NCBI GenBank assembly: GCA_030323885.1
Contig: CM059193.1
Location: 74,189,543 to 74,253,542, forward strand
Reading direction: 5' to 3'
Length of the DNA: 64,000 nt
From: Branchipolynoe longqiensis
Taxonomy: Eukaryota > Annelida > Polychaeta > Phyllodocida > Polynoidae
Shown here: one piece after another, positions 1 to 10,085 of the stretch
Numbering within the stretch: position 1 is the first letter of the stretch
Layout: each line of letters begins with the position of its first letter
Position numbers and translations under genes: made by a program
Notes under the pieces: model-generated
The model's database searches: none
What the model was told of the DNA's origin: nothing
The model's input: the letters and a program-made list of their open reading frames with translations, nothing else

Positions 1-296
1 AATCAAATGGATACTTCAATAGGCACAGAGTTGGTGAAATGGGAGAAAATGCAAAAAGACAAGATGGCGGCTGCAGAACGCCGTTGATTTCACTTTTAAA
101 TCTTATTAAACTAGATATTATATTATATTTTTCAACTCAAAGGTAGCGCGGTATCAATAAGACATATCTAAGGAATAATTGCTGCTTCTTAGATTGTGAA
201 ATTAGGCTCTCAATTCTTTGACCCGCATTTTCGACAGCTTTTACATAGGGTTGGTTTGCACCCCTACTGCAGCAGTATGGGGTGAATCTTGTATCT
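1..296 (-). mobile_element. MITE family M2 (GATTCACCC ends), truncated copy
   Basis: Reverse complement of the copies at 11090-11499 and 12333-12749. The right part carries the family end, read on the minus strand as GATTCACCC followed by a GGGTGCAAACC-like stretch; the left end is cut off by the window. Interior contains AAGATGGCGGC (64-74), a YY1-like site shared by the other copies. No coding capacity seen. Confidence 0.7.
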
Positions 297-500
297 AAGC
301 ATAACATAGCATAGCATAGAATAGTACATTACTCAGTCACGCTATCATGACACTAAGCTACCCTAGTAATGCAGAGCACCCGGCTAGGCAGGGAAGATCA
401 TTAAGTAATGTCAATCACTCATGCATGAGGGATACTAAACAGTTAATCTGAGTTGCATAATCCGATGGAATTATGTGTTTGCCTTATTGCTGGTTTTAAA
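297..500. other. AT-rich sequence, nothing recognised
   Basis: Contains a short stretch of CATAGCATAG repeats near 300-325 and a piece resembling the SINE body (CAGTCACGCTATCATGACAC and onward). No open frame, splice-linked exon or RNA gene was found. Confidence 0.4.
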
Positions 501-536
501 TAGTGTCATGGGGGTGATGAAAATGGGAAATACTGT

Positions 537-608
537 GCCTAGAGCGGGACTCGAACCCACATCTCTTTGCATTCCGGGCCAGTGTGCTAACCATTACACC
601 CCCTAGGC
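537..608 (-). repeat. tRNA-like core of array unit 1
   Basis: On the minus strand the 72-nt core begins GCCTAGG and ends TCTAGGC, a 7-bp acceptor-like stem. It has an A-box-like GGTGTAATGGTTAGC block (first variant GGGGTGTAATGG) and a B-box GGTTCGAGTCC with a good T-arm. The anticodon arm (around CTGGCCCGGAATGCAAAG) does not pair, so this is a tRNA-derived repeat and not a tRNA gene. Confidence 0.65.
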
Positions 609-856
609 TCCCTGATATCAAAACACATCCCACGCCTACCTGTCTATGCGGCTCCTTGCCTGAGAGGTCAGTGCAGACCACTACACTCGTCCCCCTGGAA
701 TTGTAAGTCTTTTAATGCTTACAATTACATACACACAGGCAAGGCAACGCATTTACATACACAGGGTAGGTTCAACAACTATACAACGCGTAGCTTGTAC
801 AGAATCATGGTCACGGCAACCAGTGTCATGGGGGTGATGAAAATGGGAAATATTGT

Positions 857-928
857 GCATTGCGCGGGACTCGAACCCACATCTCTTTGCATTCCGGGCC
901 AGTGTGCTAACCATTACACCACCTAGGC
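857..928 (-). repeat. tRNA-like core of array unit 2
   Basis: Same core as at 537-608, but the 3' acceptor half is altered (GCATTGCGCGGG on the + strand), so the acceptor stem is weakened while the A and B boxes are kept. Confidence 0.6.
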
Positions 929-1174
929 TCCCTGATATCAACACACTACCCACGCCTACCTGTCTATGCGGCTCCTTGCCTGAGAGGTCAGTGCAGACCA
1001 CTACACTCGTCCCCCTGGAATTGTAAGTCTTTTAATGCTTACAATTACATACATACAGGCAATGCAACACACTTATATACACAGGGTAGGTTCAACAACT
1101 ATACAGCGCGTAGCTTGTACAGGATCATGGTCACGGCACCAGTGTCATGGGGGTGATGAAAATGGGAAATACTG

Positions 1175-1247
1175 CACCGAGAGTGGGACTCAAACCCACA
1201 TCTCTTTGCATTCCGGGCCAGTGTGCTAACCATTACACCACCTAGGC
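1175..1247 (-). repeat. tRNA-like core of array unit 3
   Basis: Same core; the B box carries a change (ACTCAAACCC on the + strand in place of ACTCGAACCC). The acceptor stem is also partly lost, consistent with a decaying repeat. Confidence 0.55.
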
Positions 1248-1419
1248 TCCCTGATATCACCATACTACCCACGCCTACCTGTCTATGTGGCTACTTGCCT
1301 GAGAGGTCAGTGCAGACCACTACAATAGCATCGTTAATATCTACATTGATTCAGTTTGAAGTGACTTTGACGATAAATGGCAAACTTTGCAGATTTCAAT
1401 TTACCTGAAAACAAGCAAT

Positions 1420-1910
1420 ATTAAAGTTGCAGAGTCCGATGGTTTTGAATTTCTGTATTTTTTCTGACATAAATATATTAGTTCGATCACTTGTATCTAC
1501 TTTACATTAGTTCAAAGTTACTTTTATTTTAAATGGTAAACTTTTGAGATATTTTGAGTGCAAACATGTGAAATAAGTTTTGGCAAGCTTTCCCAAACTC
1601 GGACACCATGGACTTCTGCAGTAACAGGTTCTGTTAAATTGACTCAGTATTGCCTTCTATGCAGAAACAAATGCTTAATAAGTGCTTCAGTATCTAAGTT
1701 AGATATATAACATCAAATCTAGATAATTGGTTTGGTTTTGAAAATTGTTGATGTGTACATCGAAACGCTGGAAACCATAGGCTTCAGCAGTAACGGGTTC
1801 TATTAAATTGACCTATTATTCCCTTTTATGCAACAACAAATACCTAATAAGGGCATCGATATCCAAGTTATGTATCCAGAATCAAATCTAGGGATATGTC
1901 CTGTTCTTGA
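1420..1910 (-). mobile_element. MITE family M1 (GCATAGTCCGATG ends), copy plus partial duplicate
   Basis: Begins with AAGTTGCAGAGTCCGATGG and contains the family landmarks: TTGGCAAGCTT, GACACCATGG, ATCTAAGTTAGATAT and TAGATAATTGGTTTGG. From about 1765 the second half (GCTTCAGCAGTAAC onward) is repeated in diverged form to about 1910. Non-coding, with terminal inverted repeats in complete copies. Orientation is arbitrary. Confidence 0.65.
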
Positions 1911-1959
1911 AAAAAATGTGTGGTTTTGTTTTCGTTTTTTTTCTTGTTTTTTTTTCTTG

Positions 1960-2262
1960 AAGATTTATACTGCCTATTATGGATAAGTCTGAATAGACTT
2001 GTTTTCACCATTAGACAGTTTGTCGATGGAAAGCCCAAGCCTACACTTTTACCGACCCAAGGGATTTTTAACCTCCCACACCACATAGACATGGTATGAG
2101 AGCAACCGGCCTTTGATGACGCTGTAAGTTATACACAGTGGTGGAAATCCAAATTGGCAGAGGTGGGGGCACAGGGAATCGAACCACTGACCTTCAGATT
2201 AGGAGTCTGACCTAGAAAAAAGTCAGACACTCTAACCACTCCGCCACAGAGAACACCACTTT
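1960..2262 (-). mobile_element. SINE2 (second tRNA-derived family), minus-strand copy
   Basis: Reverse complement of the copy at 3655-4016. Head on the minus strand reads GTGGCGGAGTGGTTAGAGTG with a B-box-like GGTTCGATTCCC; the body contains CCCTTGGGTCGGTAAAAGTG and GTGAAAACAAGTCTATTCAG. The tail is T-rich on the + strand near 1915-1960. Three copies occur in the window (also 3655 and 7178). Confidence 0.7.
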
Positions 2263-3045
2263 CATCGGATTGTGCAGCTTTAAAATTGACCCGCTAGATG
2301 GCATGGTCTTATCAGTCGCCATATTGACTCGAATGGTAGTTTCCTACTACTACGAAAATGTATTCTTTTATAAAGTAAACCGATGTATCTGTCGTGTGCT
2401 TACTAGTCACAAACTAGTTTGACATTGTGTTTGCATCACTGCCGATCCATTGAATAGCCAGCCTTACTCGTCAAATGTCCATTTATGCTTTCCATCAAAA
2501 TTCACTTTCTTTAAATGATCTACAGCCTCGACAAGGTCGTGTATTTTTTTCCCCAAATAAGTAGATACATTTGCTTCTGAGGGAAAATCCAAAAAGGTGA
2601 CGTTGAATCAGCATGATGGGCTTACATTATATGGTTTGGATTTTGCAACGGCATGGCAATATGTATGGGTTCGAATACCACTCTAGGTGCGGTATTTCCC
2701 ATTTTGCCTAAAAAATACATCCTGCAGGACAATACTATTCTGTGCATTATTTATTTCATAATTGGAAATATAATAATGATGGTTGCTTGCTTCCCCTAAC
2801 TGATCAATAATAGTTCGAAGTTGTCTTGCTTCCTTTAGGTAAGACATAATATATGTGATGCAAAACGTATTATGCAAATATTAATGCGCGGAAGGGATCT
2901 ACTTCATTATTATTATGTTATTGTATACCATTGATTTTATGCCCACCTTCCTGTACCTCCAGGGTGCGATGAGTGGCGCCACAACCGGCTGTTTCTGTAC
3001 CTAGCAGAGACGGGAACCTCGTTCGCACCGGCGGATTATATATAT
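2263..3045. other. non-coding stretch, nothing firm
   Basis: Starts with a remnant of an M1 end (CGGATTGTGCAGCTTTAA, 2268-2285). The rest is AT-rich without a splice-consistent exon. One short piece (GGTGCGGTATTTCCCATTTT, 2687-2706) matches the trailer of the tRNA-like array unit. Confidence 0.35.
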
Positions 3046-3301
3046 GAGTCTGTCTCAAAAGGCGATAACTCTTTTTTTGTTGTCCATTGTAACGATTGAC
3101 ACAAAACAGCACAGAAACGGTTGCACTGAAAACACAAGGACATTTGCTTCAACTCAATATGTATTATATTGGGATTATGAAACACCATGTAAAAAACAAA
3201 TCAGTGTATCCTGAGCAAATGCATAAGCAGATCGTATGTTGATCATTTAACAATGGACACAGTTTTGTCCCATATTTCTTAGCACCTTTTGAGACAGTCT
3301 C
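3046..3301. mobile_element. short MITE in a (TA)n tract
   Basis: Inverted ends: GAGTCTGTCTCAAAAGGCG at the left and the complement of GAGACTGTCTCAAAAGGTG at the right. Flanked on both sides by TATATAT. About 256 bp and non-coding. The ends resemble those of the larger elements at 9612 and 12938, which also sit in TA repeats. Confidence 0.65.
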
Positions 3302-3354
3302 ATATATATCTATATATATCTAAATATAGATCAGTGTATATAGTATCTGCCTAT

Positions 3355-3492
3355 CGGGTCACGGTGCCGGTGGCCTGATTTCCCAGTGGGGGAGCACTAT
3401 AAAATCGCCATGAGTGCGTACTGTCACAAGTCGGTGCCCGTCCTGATATGACCTTAGATGTTGCTAGGACGTAAACCAGCAACAAACAAACA
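3355..3492 (+). mobile_element. SINE1, 3' body fragment
   Basis: Carries the SINE1 body from TCGGGTCACGGTGCC through CACAAGTCGG, CGTCCTGATATGACC and TTAGATGTTGCTAGG to the tail ACCAGCAACAAACAAACAAA. The tRNA-like head is missing. Confidence 0.75.
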
Positions 3493-3524
3493 AACTATTA
3501 TCTGCCTTGTATTTGAATTATCGT

Positions 3525-4202
3525 AAAGCTGCATAGTCTGATGAAAACACCAAATTGTCTAAACCAAATCACTTACCTAGAGTTGATCTTAGATATGGGA
3601 TCATGCATAAGACATTTATAGTGACATAAAGGGCATACCTATTAAGTCAATTTTGTGGTGTTCTCTGTGGCAGAGTGGTTAGAGTGTCTGACATTTGTCT
3701 AGGTCGGACGCCTAATCTGAAGGTTGGTGGTTCGTTTCCCCGTGCCCCCCCCCCCCACCTCTGCCAATTTGGATTTCCACCGCTGTGTATAACTTACAGC
3801 GTCATCAAAGGCCGGTTGCTCTCATACCATGTCTATGTGGTGTGGGAGGTTAAAAATCCCTTGGGTCGGTAAAAGTGTAGGCTCGGGCTTTCTATCGACA
3901 AACTGTCTAATGGTGAAAACAAGTCTATTCAGACTTATCCATGATGGGCAGTATAAATCATCAAGAGAACAAAAAAAAAATTAATACAAAATTAGCCAAT
4001 GGGACGGTTGGAATTTAACGGGCTGAATGAAGCCTATGGCGTCAGAATTATCTTTAAATGCAGGTTCAAATTACTTTAGCATATTTAGCATCTCTAAAGT
4101 TAGCCGTTTAGGATAAAAGTTACTTAAAACTAAAGTAAGGTAGATAATATAGCGATCAACCTATAACTCAAAAACAATAGTACTATGCAGTTTTAATTTT
4201 AA
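3525..4202 (+). mobile_element. M1 MITE split by a SINE2 insertion
   Basis: The left half (GTAAAGCTGCATAGTCTGATG, about 3525-3654) and the right half (AAGCCTATGGCGTCAGA to ACTATGCAGTTTTAA, about 4010-4202) join into one M1 copy when the SINE2 at 3655-4016 is set aside. AATTT occurs at both junctions and may be a short target duplication. Confidence 0.7.
3655..4016 (+). mobile_element. SINE2, plus-strand copy
   Basis: The head GTGGCAGAGTGGTTAGAGTG with B-box GGTTCGTTTCCCC looks tRNA-derived. The body runs through TGCCAATTTGGATTTCC, CCCTTGGGTCGGTAAAAG and CTTATCCATGATGGGCAGTA to an A-rich tail near 3968-3985. It lies inside an M1 element. Confidence 0.75.
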
Positions 4203-4324
4203 GTGAAAAAGCACACCTTAAAATGGTGGCTTGTTTTCAGCGTATTCATGCCGGCATGGTTAGCTGAACAGGATGCTAACCCAGTCAAACCAACCATTTA
4301 CAAAATTGATACCTGTTGCTACTG

Positions 4325-4380
4325 ACTGTTTGTTTTTTGTTTGTTTGTTTGTTGTTGTTTTACGTCCCAGCAACATCTAA
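4325..4380 (-). mobile_element. SINE1 tail fragment
   Basis: TTTGTTTGTTTGTTGTTG followed by TTTTACGTCCCAGCAACATC is the complement of the SINE1 3' end; the remainder of this copy is absent. Confidence 0.6.
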
Positions 4381-4381
4381 C

Positions 4382-4707
4382 TGAGTGCAGTGGCTGAATC
4401 GGTAAGAACACAGGCTTCCCATGTGGAAGGTCGGGACTTTAAATCGCGGCCGAGTCAAACCAATAACTTACCAAATTTATACTTGTCACTACCTAGCCTG
4501 GCGGGTGGCTTATGAGACTAGGGCAAGGACTGGTTAGCTCAGTATCAGGATAATGTGACTGAGTGGGAAATCAGGTCATCGTGCCGGTGGCCTAGTCTCC
4601 TAGTGGGGCAGCACTATAAAGTCACCATATGTGCTGTCACTAGTCGGTACCTGTCCTGATATGACCTTAGATGTTGATAGGATGTAAAACCGCAATAAAC
4701 CAACATA
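4382..4707 (+). mobile_element. SINE1, near full length
   Basis: tRNA-like head (GCAGTGGCTGAATCGGTAAG; the B box is degraded to GGGACTTTAAATCG), then the body motifs GGTTAGCTCAGTATCAGG, TGTGACTGAGTGGGA and CCTGATATGACCTTAGATG, ending near TAAAACCGCAATAAACC. Confidence 0.75.
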
Positions 4708-4992
4708 CGCCACACGGTAGTAGTATGCGCCAAGTACCTTCTCTCTCTCTGTCCACCTCTTCCTACTTCTCTTCTCATTCTTTTAAAATGAACCAATAAT
4801 AACTTCCCCACCCTCCTCCTCCCCTCCCCCAACTCGTCCTCTCTCTCTCTATATCGTCTATTCTCTCTGACGCTTCTAAATTATCTAAGTTATATCTATA
4901 CTTGTAGTTGTGCCTGGTTAGTGCTCTATAGAAGCTTCAAACCAAGTACAATATAGATATATACCCAAATGGGATTTTAACCTTCTTTTCAG
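4708..4992. other. pyrimidine-rich and AT-rich spacer
   Basis: Contains CT-rich runs (CTCTCTCTCTGTCC at 4740; CTCTCTCTCTCT near 4840). No gene or mobile element end was recognised. Confidence 0.4.
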
Positions 4993-5163
4993 GTTGTTTC
5001 TTGTTTTACGTCTTGGCAACATCTAAGGTTATATCAGGACGCATAGGTAACCGACAAGTATCCATTTTAATTTTAAGTTATTGGTTTGACTCGTATGGGA
5101 TTCGAACTCCCGACCTTCCGCACCGGGAAGCCTGCGCTCTACCGATCCGGCCACCACGTCCGG
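4993..5163 (-). mobile_element. SINE1, internally deleted copy
   Basis: On the minus strand the head (GGACGTGGTGGCCGGATCGG, B box GGGAGTTCGAATCCC) is kept. The middle of the body is missing, so the head-proximal part (AAACCAATAACTT, ACTTGTCGGTTACC) runs straight into the 3' end (TGATATAACCTTAGATGTTG). Confidence 0.65.
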
Positions 5164-5377
5164 TCTCTTTACGGGTGAAAGACAGGCAGTACTTCCGGGC
5201 GGTCATTTCTCTCTGCGTTTCCGGCTGGTTACCTTCGGTTGGAATGCTCGGCGAATATTTAGTCACACGTCGGATAGGAATCAGTGATGTGTGGCGGATG
5301 TATGGACCGCAATGTCCCCACCAGGTCATGTGCGGAAGGGCTTCGTGGCTGCACATTTCACAAGGGGGGGCGACCTT

Positions 5378-5570
5378 GGGAAAATTACTGGTTGGCTCAG
5401 TGTTGGAATAATCAGAATAATGTGACTGAGTCGGGCATTGCGATATGATGCTAGCGACATGGTATTCCAGTGGAGCAGCACTGGTAAGTGTCCATGAGAG
5501 TAAATTGTCACAAACTGTCGGTATTCGTCCTAATATGAACGCAGATGTTGCGAGGACATAACACCCCATC
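5378..5570 (+). mobile_element. SINE1 body fragment
   Basis: Begins at ACTGGTTGGCTCAGTG and continues through AATGTGACTGAGTCGGGC to AATATGAACGCAGATGTTGC. Diverged from the other copies. Confidence 0.6.
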
Positions 5571-5592
5571 AGACTGTGCAACTTCTCCCGGC

Positions 5593-6057
5593 CCTCTTAG
5601 GGCGTAATCGATTAATCAACTCGGGTCACCCGAGCCACTTGTTGGCGCATGCACACATCCTACAGACTCGGGTTGAATAAACGAATACGCTCGGGGTGGA
5701 CAAAACGTTGGCTTAATCTGAAACTTAATATTAGTTTCCAATAACCGATAGAAATACAGCAAAATAGGATTTAAAGTATTTTATGATTGTAGGAGCTGAA
5801 AAGCTGTGTTATTAAAAAAAAAGTATTAAAACAACACGGAGGAGTTGTACCGGTAGGTGTTGTACTACAGGTACCAGCACAGATGTGACATCATCGCTCC
5901 TGGAAAACCCCAGCCAAGAGGTGGGTTACTGGGGTCGGATCTTTTTGCACATGGCATGTGTATTTCTCGACTCCACTCGTGGTGTTCGATTTGAAATTCT
6001 GACGACTCAGGTGACCCGAGTCGCCCGGGTCGTGTTAATCGATTACGGCCTTAGAGG
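5593..6057. mobile_element. MITE with TCGATTAA-containing inverted ends
   Basis: The left end CCTCTTAGGGCGTAATCGAT and the complement of the right end, CCTCTAAGGCCGTAATCGAT, are long imperfect inverted repeats that continue through ACTCGGGTCACC. About 465 bp. The interior is non-coding and AT-rich. Only this copy was seen in the window. Confidence 0.7.
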
Positions 6058-6690
6058 ATCGGGGTTGGCCTCCTAGATTACCTTTCTCTCTCCACCACCC
6101 TTGCACTAGCCCCTCCCCCCCTACCCCCCACCCACCTGCCCCCTTACTTCCGCCCCCCCCCCCCTTGATGTCTCTGACCACTACCCACCGGAAGCCAACT
6201 CCCGGCCTTATGGGACAGCCTGTGGCGGTGCCCATATAGTCCTGCAGATTTACAGCCTTCAGCGCACCAAAGCCATTGAACACTCCAAAAACAACCAAAC
6301 AAACAACATAGTCCGATGGTTTTTACTTTCTGGCCCTTAAATTTTAATCCCACGCGTCCCCCTTTTTAAAAATGACCCCAAACACCCACTCTACCCGGTC
6401 CCAATCTCACCAAGAGCCACCCCGCCACCCGACCCTTCTTCCCCGCTTCAGTGGTTCATCGCTGGGTAATGTGCTTGTAGGGAGCGGTGGGGTGGGATGG
6501 CGATGGCGGGGTCGGGGTGGAGGGGGAGGGGGGATAGGGGGTAGTGGGGGTGGACGTGAGTAGGGAGAGTGCGTCCCGATAAGTGGGGGAGATTCTGGGG
6601 ACAGGCCGACCCGTCGTCCTCCACACCAGCCTAACTGCACACGCCTCCCACACCTGCCGCGACCACCACAAGGAGTGTCACCAAACCACC
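6058..6690. other. C-rich and G-rich non-coding stretch
   Basis: Strong strand asymmetry with C-runs at 6114-6170 and G-runs at 6480-6560. Open frames here are proline- or glycine-rich artefacts of skewed composition. No known domain. Confidence 0.45.
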
Positions 6691-6845
6691 ACGCCCAGCC
6701 GAGACCCCACCCATACCTCACCCAGACCACACCCAGACCTCATCCAGACCTCACGCAAACCACACCCAGACCTCGCCCTGACCTCACACAGACCACACCC
6801 AGACCTCACACTGACCTCACACATACCACACACGGACCTCAGCCG
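6690..6845 (+). repeat. CAGACCTCAC-type degenerate repeat
   Basis: About 150 bp of iterated CCAGACCTCA, CACAGACCAC and CTGACCTCAC words with a period near 10-11 bp. It lies about 215 bp upstream of the start codon of the trefoil gene. Confidence 0.6.
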
Positions 6846-7059
6846 AGACTCTTGGCCGAGACTTGGCCGAGAATCTCGCGCCCCACCCCATCACCTCCCC
6901 CCGCCCACCCTCCCACAAACACCTATCCGCGCACCGCGCCTAGGACTACATCTGTGTCTAGCACCTGGAGGAGGAGCAGTAGGAGCAGGAGGGGGAATAG
7001 GAGAGGCGACTTTTGTTTGTTTGTTGCTAATTCCATACGAAGTGTTGTTCTTGGTTACC
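6846..7059 (+). promoter_or_regulatory. probable 5' UTR and promoter-proximal region of the trefoil gene
   Basis: This stretch precedes the signal-peptide exon, is richer in CpG than its surroundings (CTCGCGCC, TCCGCGCACCGCGCC), and has no obvious TATA box. The call rests on position only; the transcription start cannot be placed from the sequence and further 5' exons are possible. Confidence 0.3.
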
Positions 7060-7147
7060 ATGGAAATTAGACACCTAACGACGAGTATGGAGCGGGGACC
7101 AGTCCTTCTGTTTGGATTACTGGTTGCAGTTTTGGTCAGATCTGCAG
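7060..7147 (+). CDS. trefoil mosaic gene, exon 1: signal peptide
   Basis: Encodes MEIRHLTTS followed by MERGPVLLFGLLVAVLVRSA and one base of the next codon. The hydrophobic LLFGLLVAVLV core with a small-residue end (RSA, then Ala across the junction) is a typical cleavable signal peptide, directing the product to the secretory pathway. Two in-frame start codons, at 7060 and 7087, both have A at -3 and G at +4; the first is used here, but the second would give a more ordinary 20-residue leader. The donor is GCAG|gtaagg, phase 1, matching the phase-1 acceptor of the first trefoil exon 31.3 kb downstream. A SINE2 copy begins about 30 nt after the donor. The assignment to the trefoil gene rests on strand, phase and the need for a signal peptide, not on a transcript. 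Confidence 0.7.
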
Positions 7148-7177
7148 GTAAGGATCGATATGTGTTGTTGTTTTGTT

Positions 7178-7473
7178 GTTGAAGATTGATACTGCCTATC
7201 ATGGATAAGCCTGAATAGGCTTGTTTTCACCATTAGACAGTTTTGCGATAGAAAGCCCGAGCCTACACTTTTACCGACCCAAGGGATTTTTAACCTCCCA
7301 CACCACATAGATGTGGTATGAGAGCAACTGGCCTTTGATGATGCTATAAGTTATACACAGTGGTGGAAATCCAAATTGGCAGAGGTGGAGGCATGGGGAA
7401 TCGAACCACTGACCTTCAGATTAGGAGTATGACCTAGAAAAAAAGTCAGACACTCTAACCACTCCGCCACAGT
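7178..7473 (-). mobile_element. SINE2, minus-strand copy just inside intron 1
   Basis: The complement of the 3655 copy, with the tail side near 7178 and the tRNA-like head (GTGGCGGAGTGGTTAGAGTG on the minus strand) at about 7450-7473. Its edge lies about 30 nt from the exon 1 donor site. Confidence 0.7.
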
Positions 7474-7499
7474 TTATACTCATAAAAGTGTGTCCGTCC

Positions 7500-7556
7500 A
7501 AATATATAAGTGTGTCTACTTATATACATATATATAGACACACTTATATATATATA
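7500..7556. repeat. TATA-rich microsatellite
   Basis: TATATACATATATATAG-type low-complexity sequence; it forms the landing site of the pogo-like element that follows. Confidence 0.7.
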
Positions 7557-7920
7557 CAGATGAACCTCGATCCAACGGACTAATAGGGGGGAGCAGTTGT
7601 CCGTTAAAGCCATTTGTCCGTTGCAGCGATGACATTTTCCGGGGGGTACGAAACCATGGTGGAGAGATGAGTTTGTTTTGCTGTGATCGTATAGTGGGAC
7701 TCAGAGTAGCTATTAATCTGAGTCAGAGTCTTCAGACTCAAAGCCAAGGAAATCTGAAGCACTGGTGGTGGCTACTGAAGTATTGCTGGTGGAAGGCTGG
7801 GGTTCAGAAAATAACTAGTTCTCTTAAAGTGTGCAAGTGTTCAGATATTCACTCTAGCAGATTGTGTCCGTTGGATCCGGAATCCGTTGCATCGGTGTCC
7901 ATTAGATCGAGGTTCATCTG
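7557..7920. mobile_element. pogo/Tigger-like non-autonomous element
   Basis: The left end is CAGATGAACCTCGATCCAAC and the complement of the right end is CAGATGAACCTCGATCTAAT. A CAG start followed by GAACCTCGAT is the hallmark of pogo/Tigger (Tc1/mariner superfamily) ends, and TA flanks both sides. 364 bp, no transposase frame. Confidence 0.75.
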
Positions 7921-9250
7921 TATATATATATAGATGTGTGTTTATGTATATAAACATATCAAAGTTTCTATTATTAGGTACTCCAAAGTGATTTCTATTT
8001 TCAACAGGTCAGTATTACATCTTATATATCTGTACAGATCTTTTAAATTGGATCTCAATGATATAAAAATCATTTAGATTGATTGAATAGCTGCAAAGTT
8101 ATGAATGTTTAAAGATTGATTTTTTTGCCCCGATTTGTGCACATTTCCAAATTAGCCAAATCTTGGATTTTAGGGTCCCACCTGGAAGCTATTTTGCATA
8201 TGATCTGTCCAATATTAAAGAATCTCATTCTCTATAATACAAATAAGAAGCTCAATTTTTTACAGACCATCACTGTTAGTATTCTTTCTGAAATTTCATG
8301 TCAAACTTGCTAGATTCCTTAATTTCCAGCAACCACCAATAATAAATTCAGTAAAATATAGAAAAATAGCATAACTCCCATTCTAATTGTCCTATCACAG
8401 CAATCTTTATACCAAAATAACCAGAATCAAAAGCTCTACATGATGACATAATTTTCTAACTGATCAGAGAAAGAAAGACAATATTCAATTTTAGGCATCG
8501 CAAGCTGACAATAAAATTAAGAAAAATAGCATAACTCCCATTCTAATTGTCCGATCACTGCACTCTTTATACCAAAATAACCAGAATTAAAAGCTCTACA
8601 TGATGACACCATTTTCTAACTGATGAGAGAGAGAAAGAAAGACAACATTCACTTAAGCATCGCGAGCTGACAATAGCCAAATTCTTGCAGCAGTCACTTC
8701 TCAGACCATGCTTGATGCGTATGATATAAATCTCAACCAAATATTGTTCTGGTTAGGTAGAAGAAGACTTAAGCTTTCTGATGATATAATTTTCAAAACG
8801 ATCCTGATCAATTTTCAATGAGGATTAATGTCTTAAAGTTTTCACTCCTTCAGTTCAATCAAATTTCCCACTCAGAAACACTCATGCTTGATATGCTAAT
8901 GAAGCCTAGATTCTTCTCTATCTTTTATTGGTGGTTATTTTTAGCTCAGGTCAATGTACTCACCAAGCCATCAAGTTTAGGGAAGGGAGTAGCTCAGACT
9001 GGATGAAAACAAAATCGGCAAGCATGCTCAGAGCTGCTGATGGTACCCGCCAACAAGTGTCCATTGACTGTGATTTCTTTCATAATGATGATTAAAAATC
9101 AGACACCCTAAGAGGCAAAAGAACAAGCTTTAATTTGATATAATTTTTATTTCAAACCAAGCAGAATTAGTGGAGATTCAAGGCTTTTTAAAATGGTTAA
9201 AATGAGTCAAATTTTGCGCTGCGGACACCGTATACGCCGACTTTGGAGTA
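7921..9250. other. AT-rich intron sequence with a 155-bp tandem duplication
   Basis: No gene seen. A block of about 155 bp that starts AAATAGCATAACTCCCATTC is present twice, at about 8365 and 8520, each with CCAGAATMAAAAGCTCTACA and ACTGATSAGAGA motifs. The rest is unique AT-rich sequence. Confidence 0.5.
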
Positions 9251-9254
9251 CCTA

Positions 9255-9600
9255 CTATTATATATATCTGTGCGTGGGTATATACAAATATAAGTTTATA
9301 TGTATGCATATACACATATCTGTAGCTAAATATATAATACATATATATACAAATATATACGTAAATATATACATATATATACATATATATCCATATATAT
9401 ATATAGATACATACACATATATACACATATATATATATGTATTGCTGTCTTAATATACATATATAAGTATTATGCGAGTAGTATAAAAGCATGGAAGGGA
9501 GCTGTATTATCATTTTCAATTATTATTACTGCAAAATCGGAGGCTTCCACCACTCCTCGCTTTGTGTCTTTCTCCTACTAGGGCGTAGCCATCTCTTATA
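9255..9600. repeat. TATA/TACA microsatellite plus flank duplicated at 10085-10300
   Basis: Long TATATACATATATATAC tract followed by TATGCGAGTAGTATAAAAGC and GAGCTGTATTATCATTTTCA. The same order of sequence recurs at 10085-10300, so the tract and its flank were duplicated together around the element at 9612-10085. Confidence 0.65.
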
Positions 9601-9611
9601 CATATATATAT

Positions 9612-10085
9612 GAGTCAGTCTCACGAAAACAGCCCAATCAGTGGTCAAGTGAAGATGTCGGCATCGCAATTCTTAAAAGGGTAGTGCATTTCTTTGTTTC
9701 ATATTAAATTATCCTAGAAGCAAATAAGGTTGTTGTATTTTCTCGACCTCTACATTCAGTATAAATTTAAGGACTTTCCAACATCTCTGTCAATGATGAA
9801 CTTTAATTATACCGATCGACGCCGACATCCAATGATCGATGCCGACAACTTGAACAGATGTCAGCGTCACAATTCTTAAAGTCTCGTGGATTTCTTTGTT
9901 TTATATTAAATTATCCTAGAAACAAATCAGGTTGTTGTATTTTCTCGACCTTTACATTCAGGTTAAATTTAAAGACGTTCCAACACCTCTGTCAATGCTA
10001 AATTATAATTATACTGATCGACGCTGACATCCATGCTCGACGCTGACAACTTCCACCAATTGGCCTCTTTTCGTGATCCTGGGCC
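9612..10085. mobile_element. MITE M3 with two internal direct repeats, in (TA)n
   Basis: The left end GAGTCAGTCTCACGAAAAC and the complement of the right end, with GGATCACGAAAAGAGGCC, are inverted. The interior is two direct repeats of about 204 bp, each beginning GATGTCRGCRTCRCAATTCT and ending in GACGCYGACA words. Flanked by TATATATA. A second copy in inverted orientation lies at 12938-13411. Confidence 0.7.

Larger units (their letters stand above)
505..1330 (-). repeat. tandem array of tRNA-like units, about 2.7 copies of 312-324 bp
   Basis: Three successive units start with the same GTGTCATGGGGGTGATGAAA block at 505, 829 and 1141, so the period is about 312-324 bp. Each unit, read on the minus strand, holds a conserved leader with GACCTCTCAGGCAAGGAGCC, a 72-nt tRNA-like core, and a trailer with CATTTTCATCACCCCCATGA. 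The same unit occurs twice in tandem on the + strand at 14680-15180. The repeated unit including a spacer suggests a SINE-like or satellite-like amplification rather than functional tRNA genes. Confidence 0.75.

Noticed and set aside
537..608. A functional tRNA gene
   Set aside because: The anticodon arm does not pair and the sequence is part of a tandem repeat unit.
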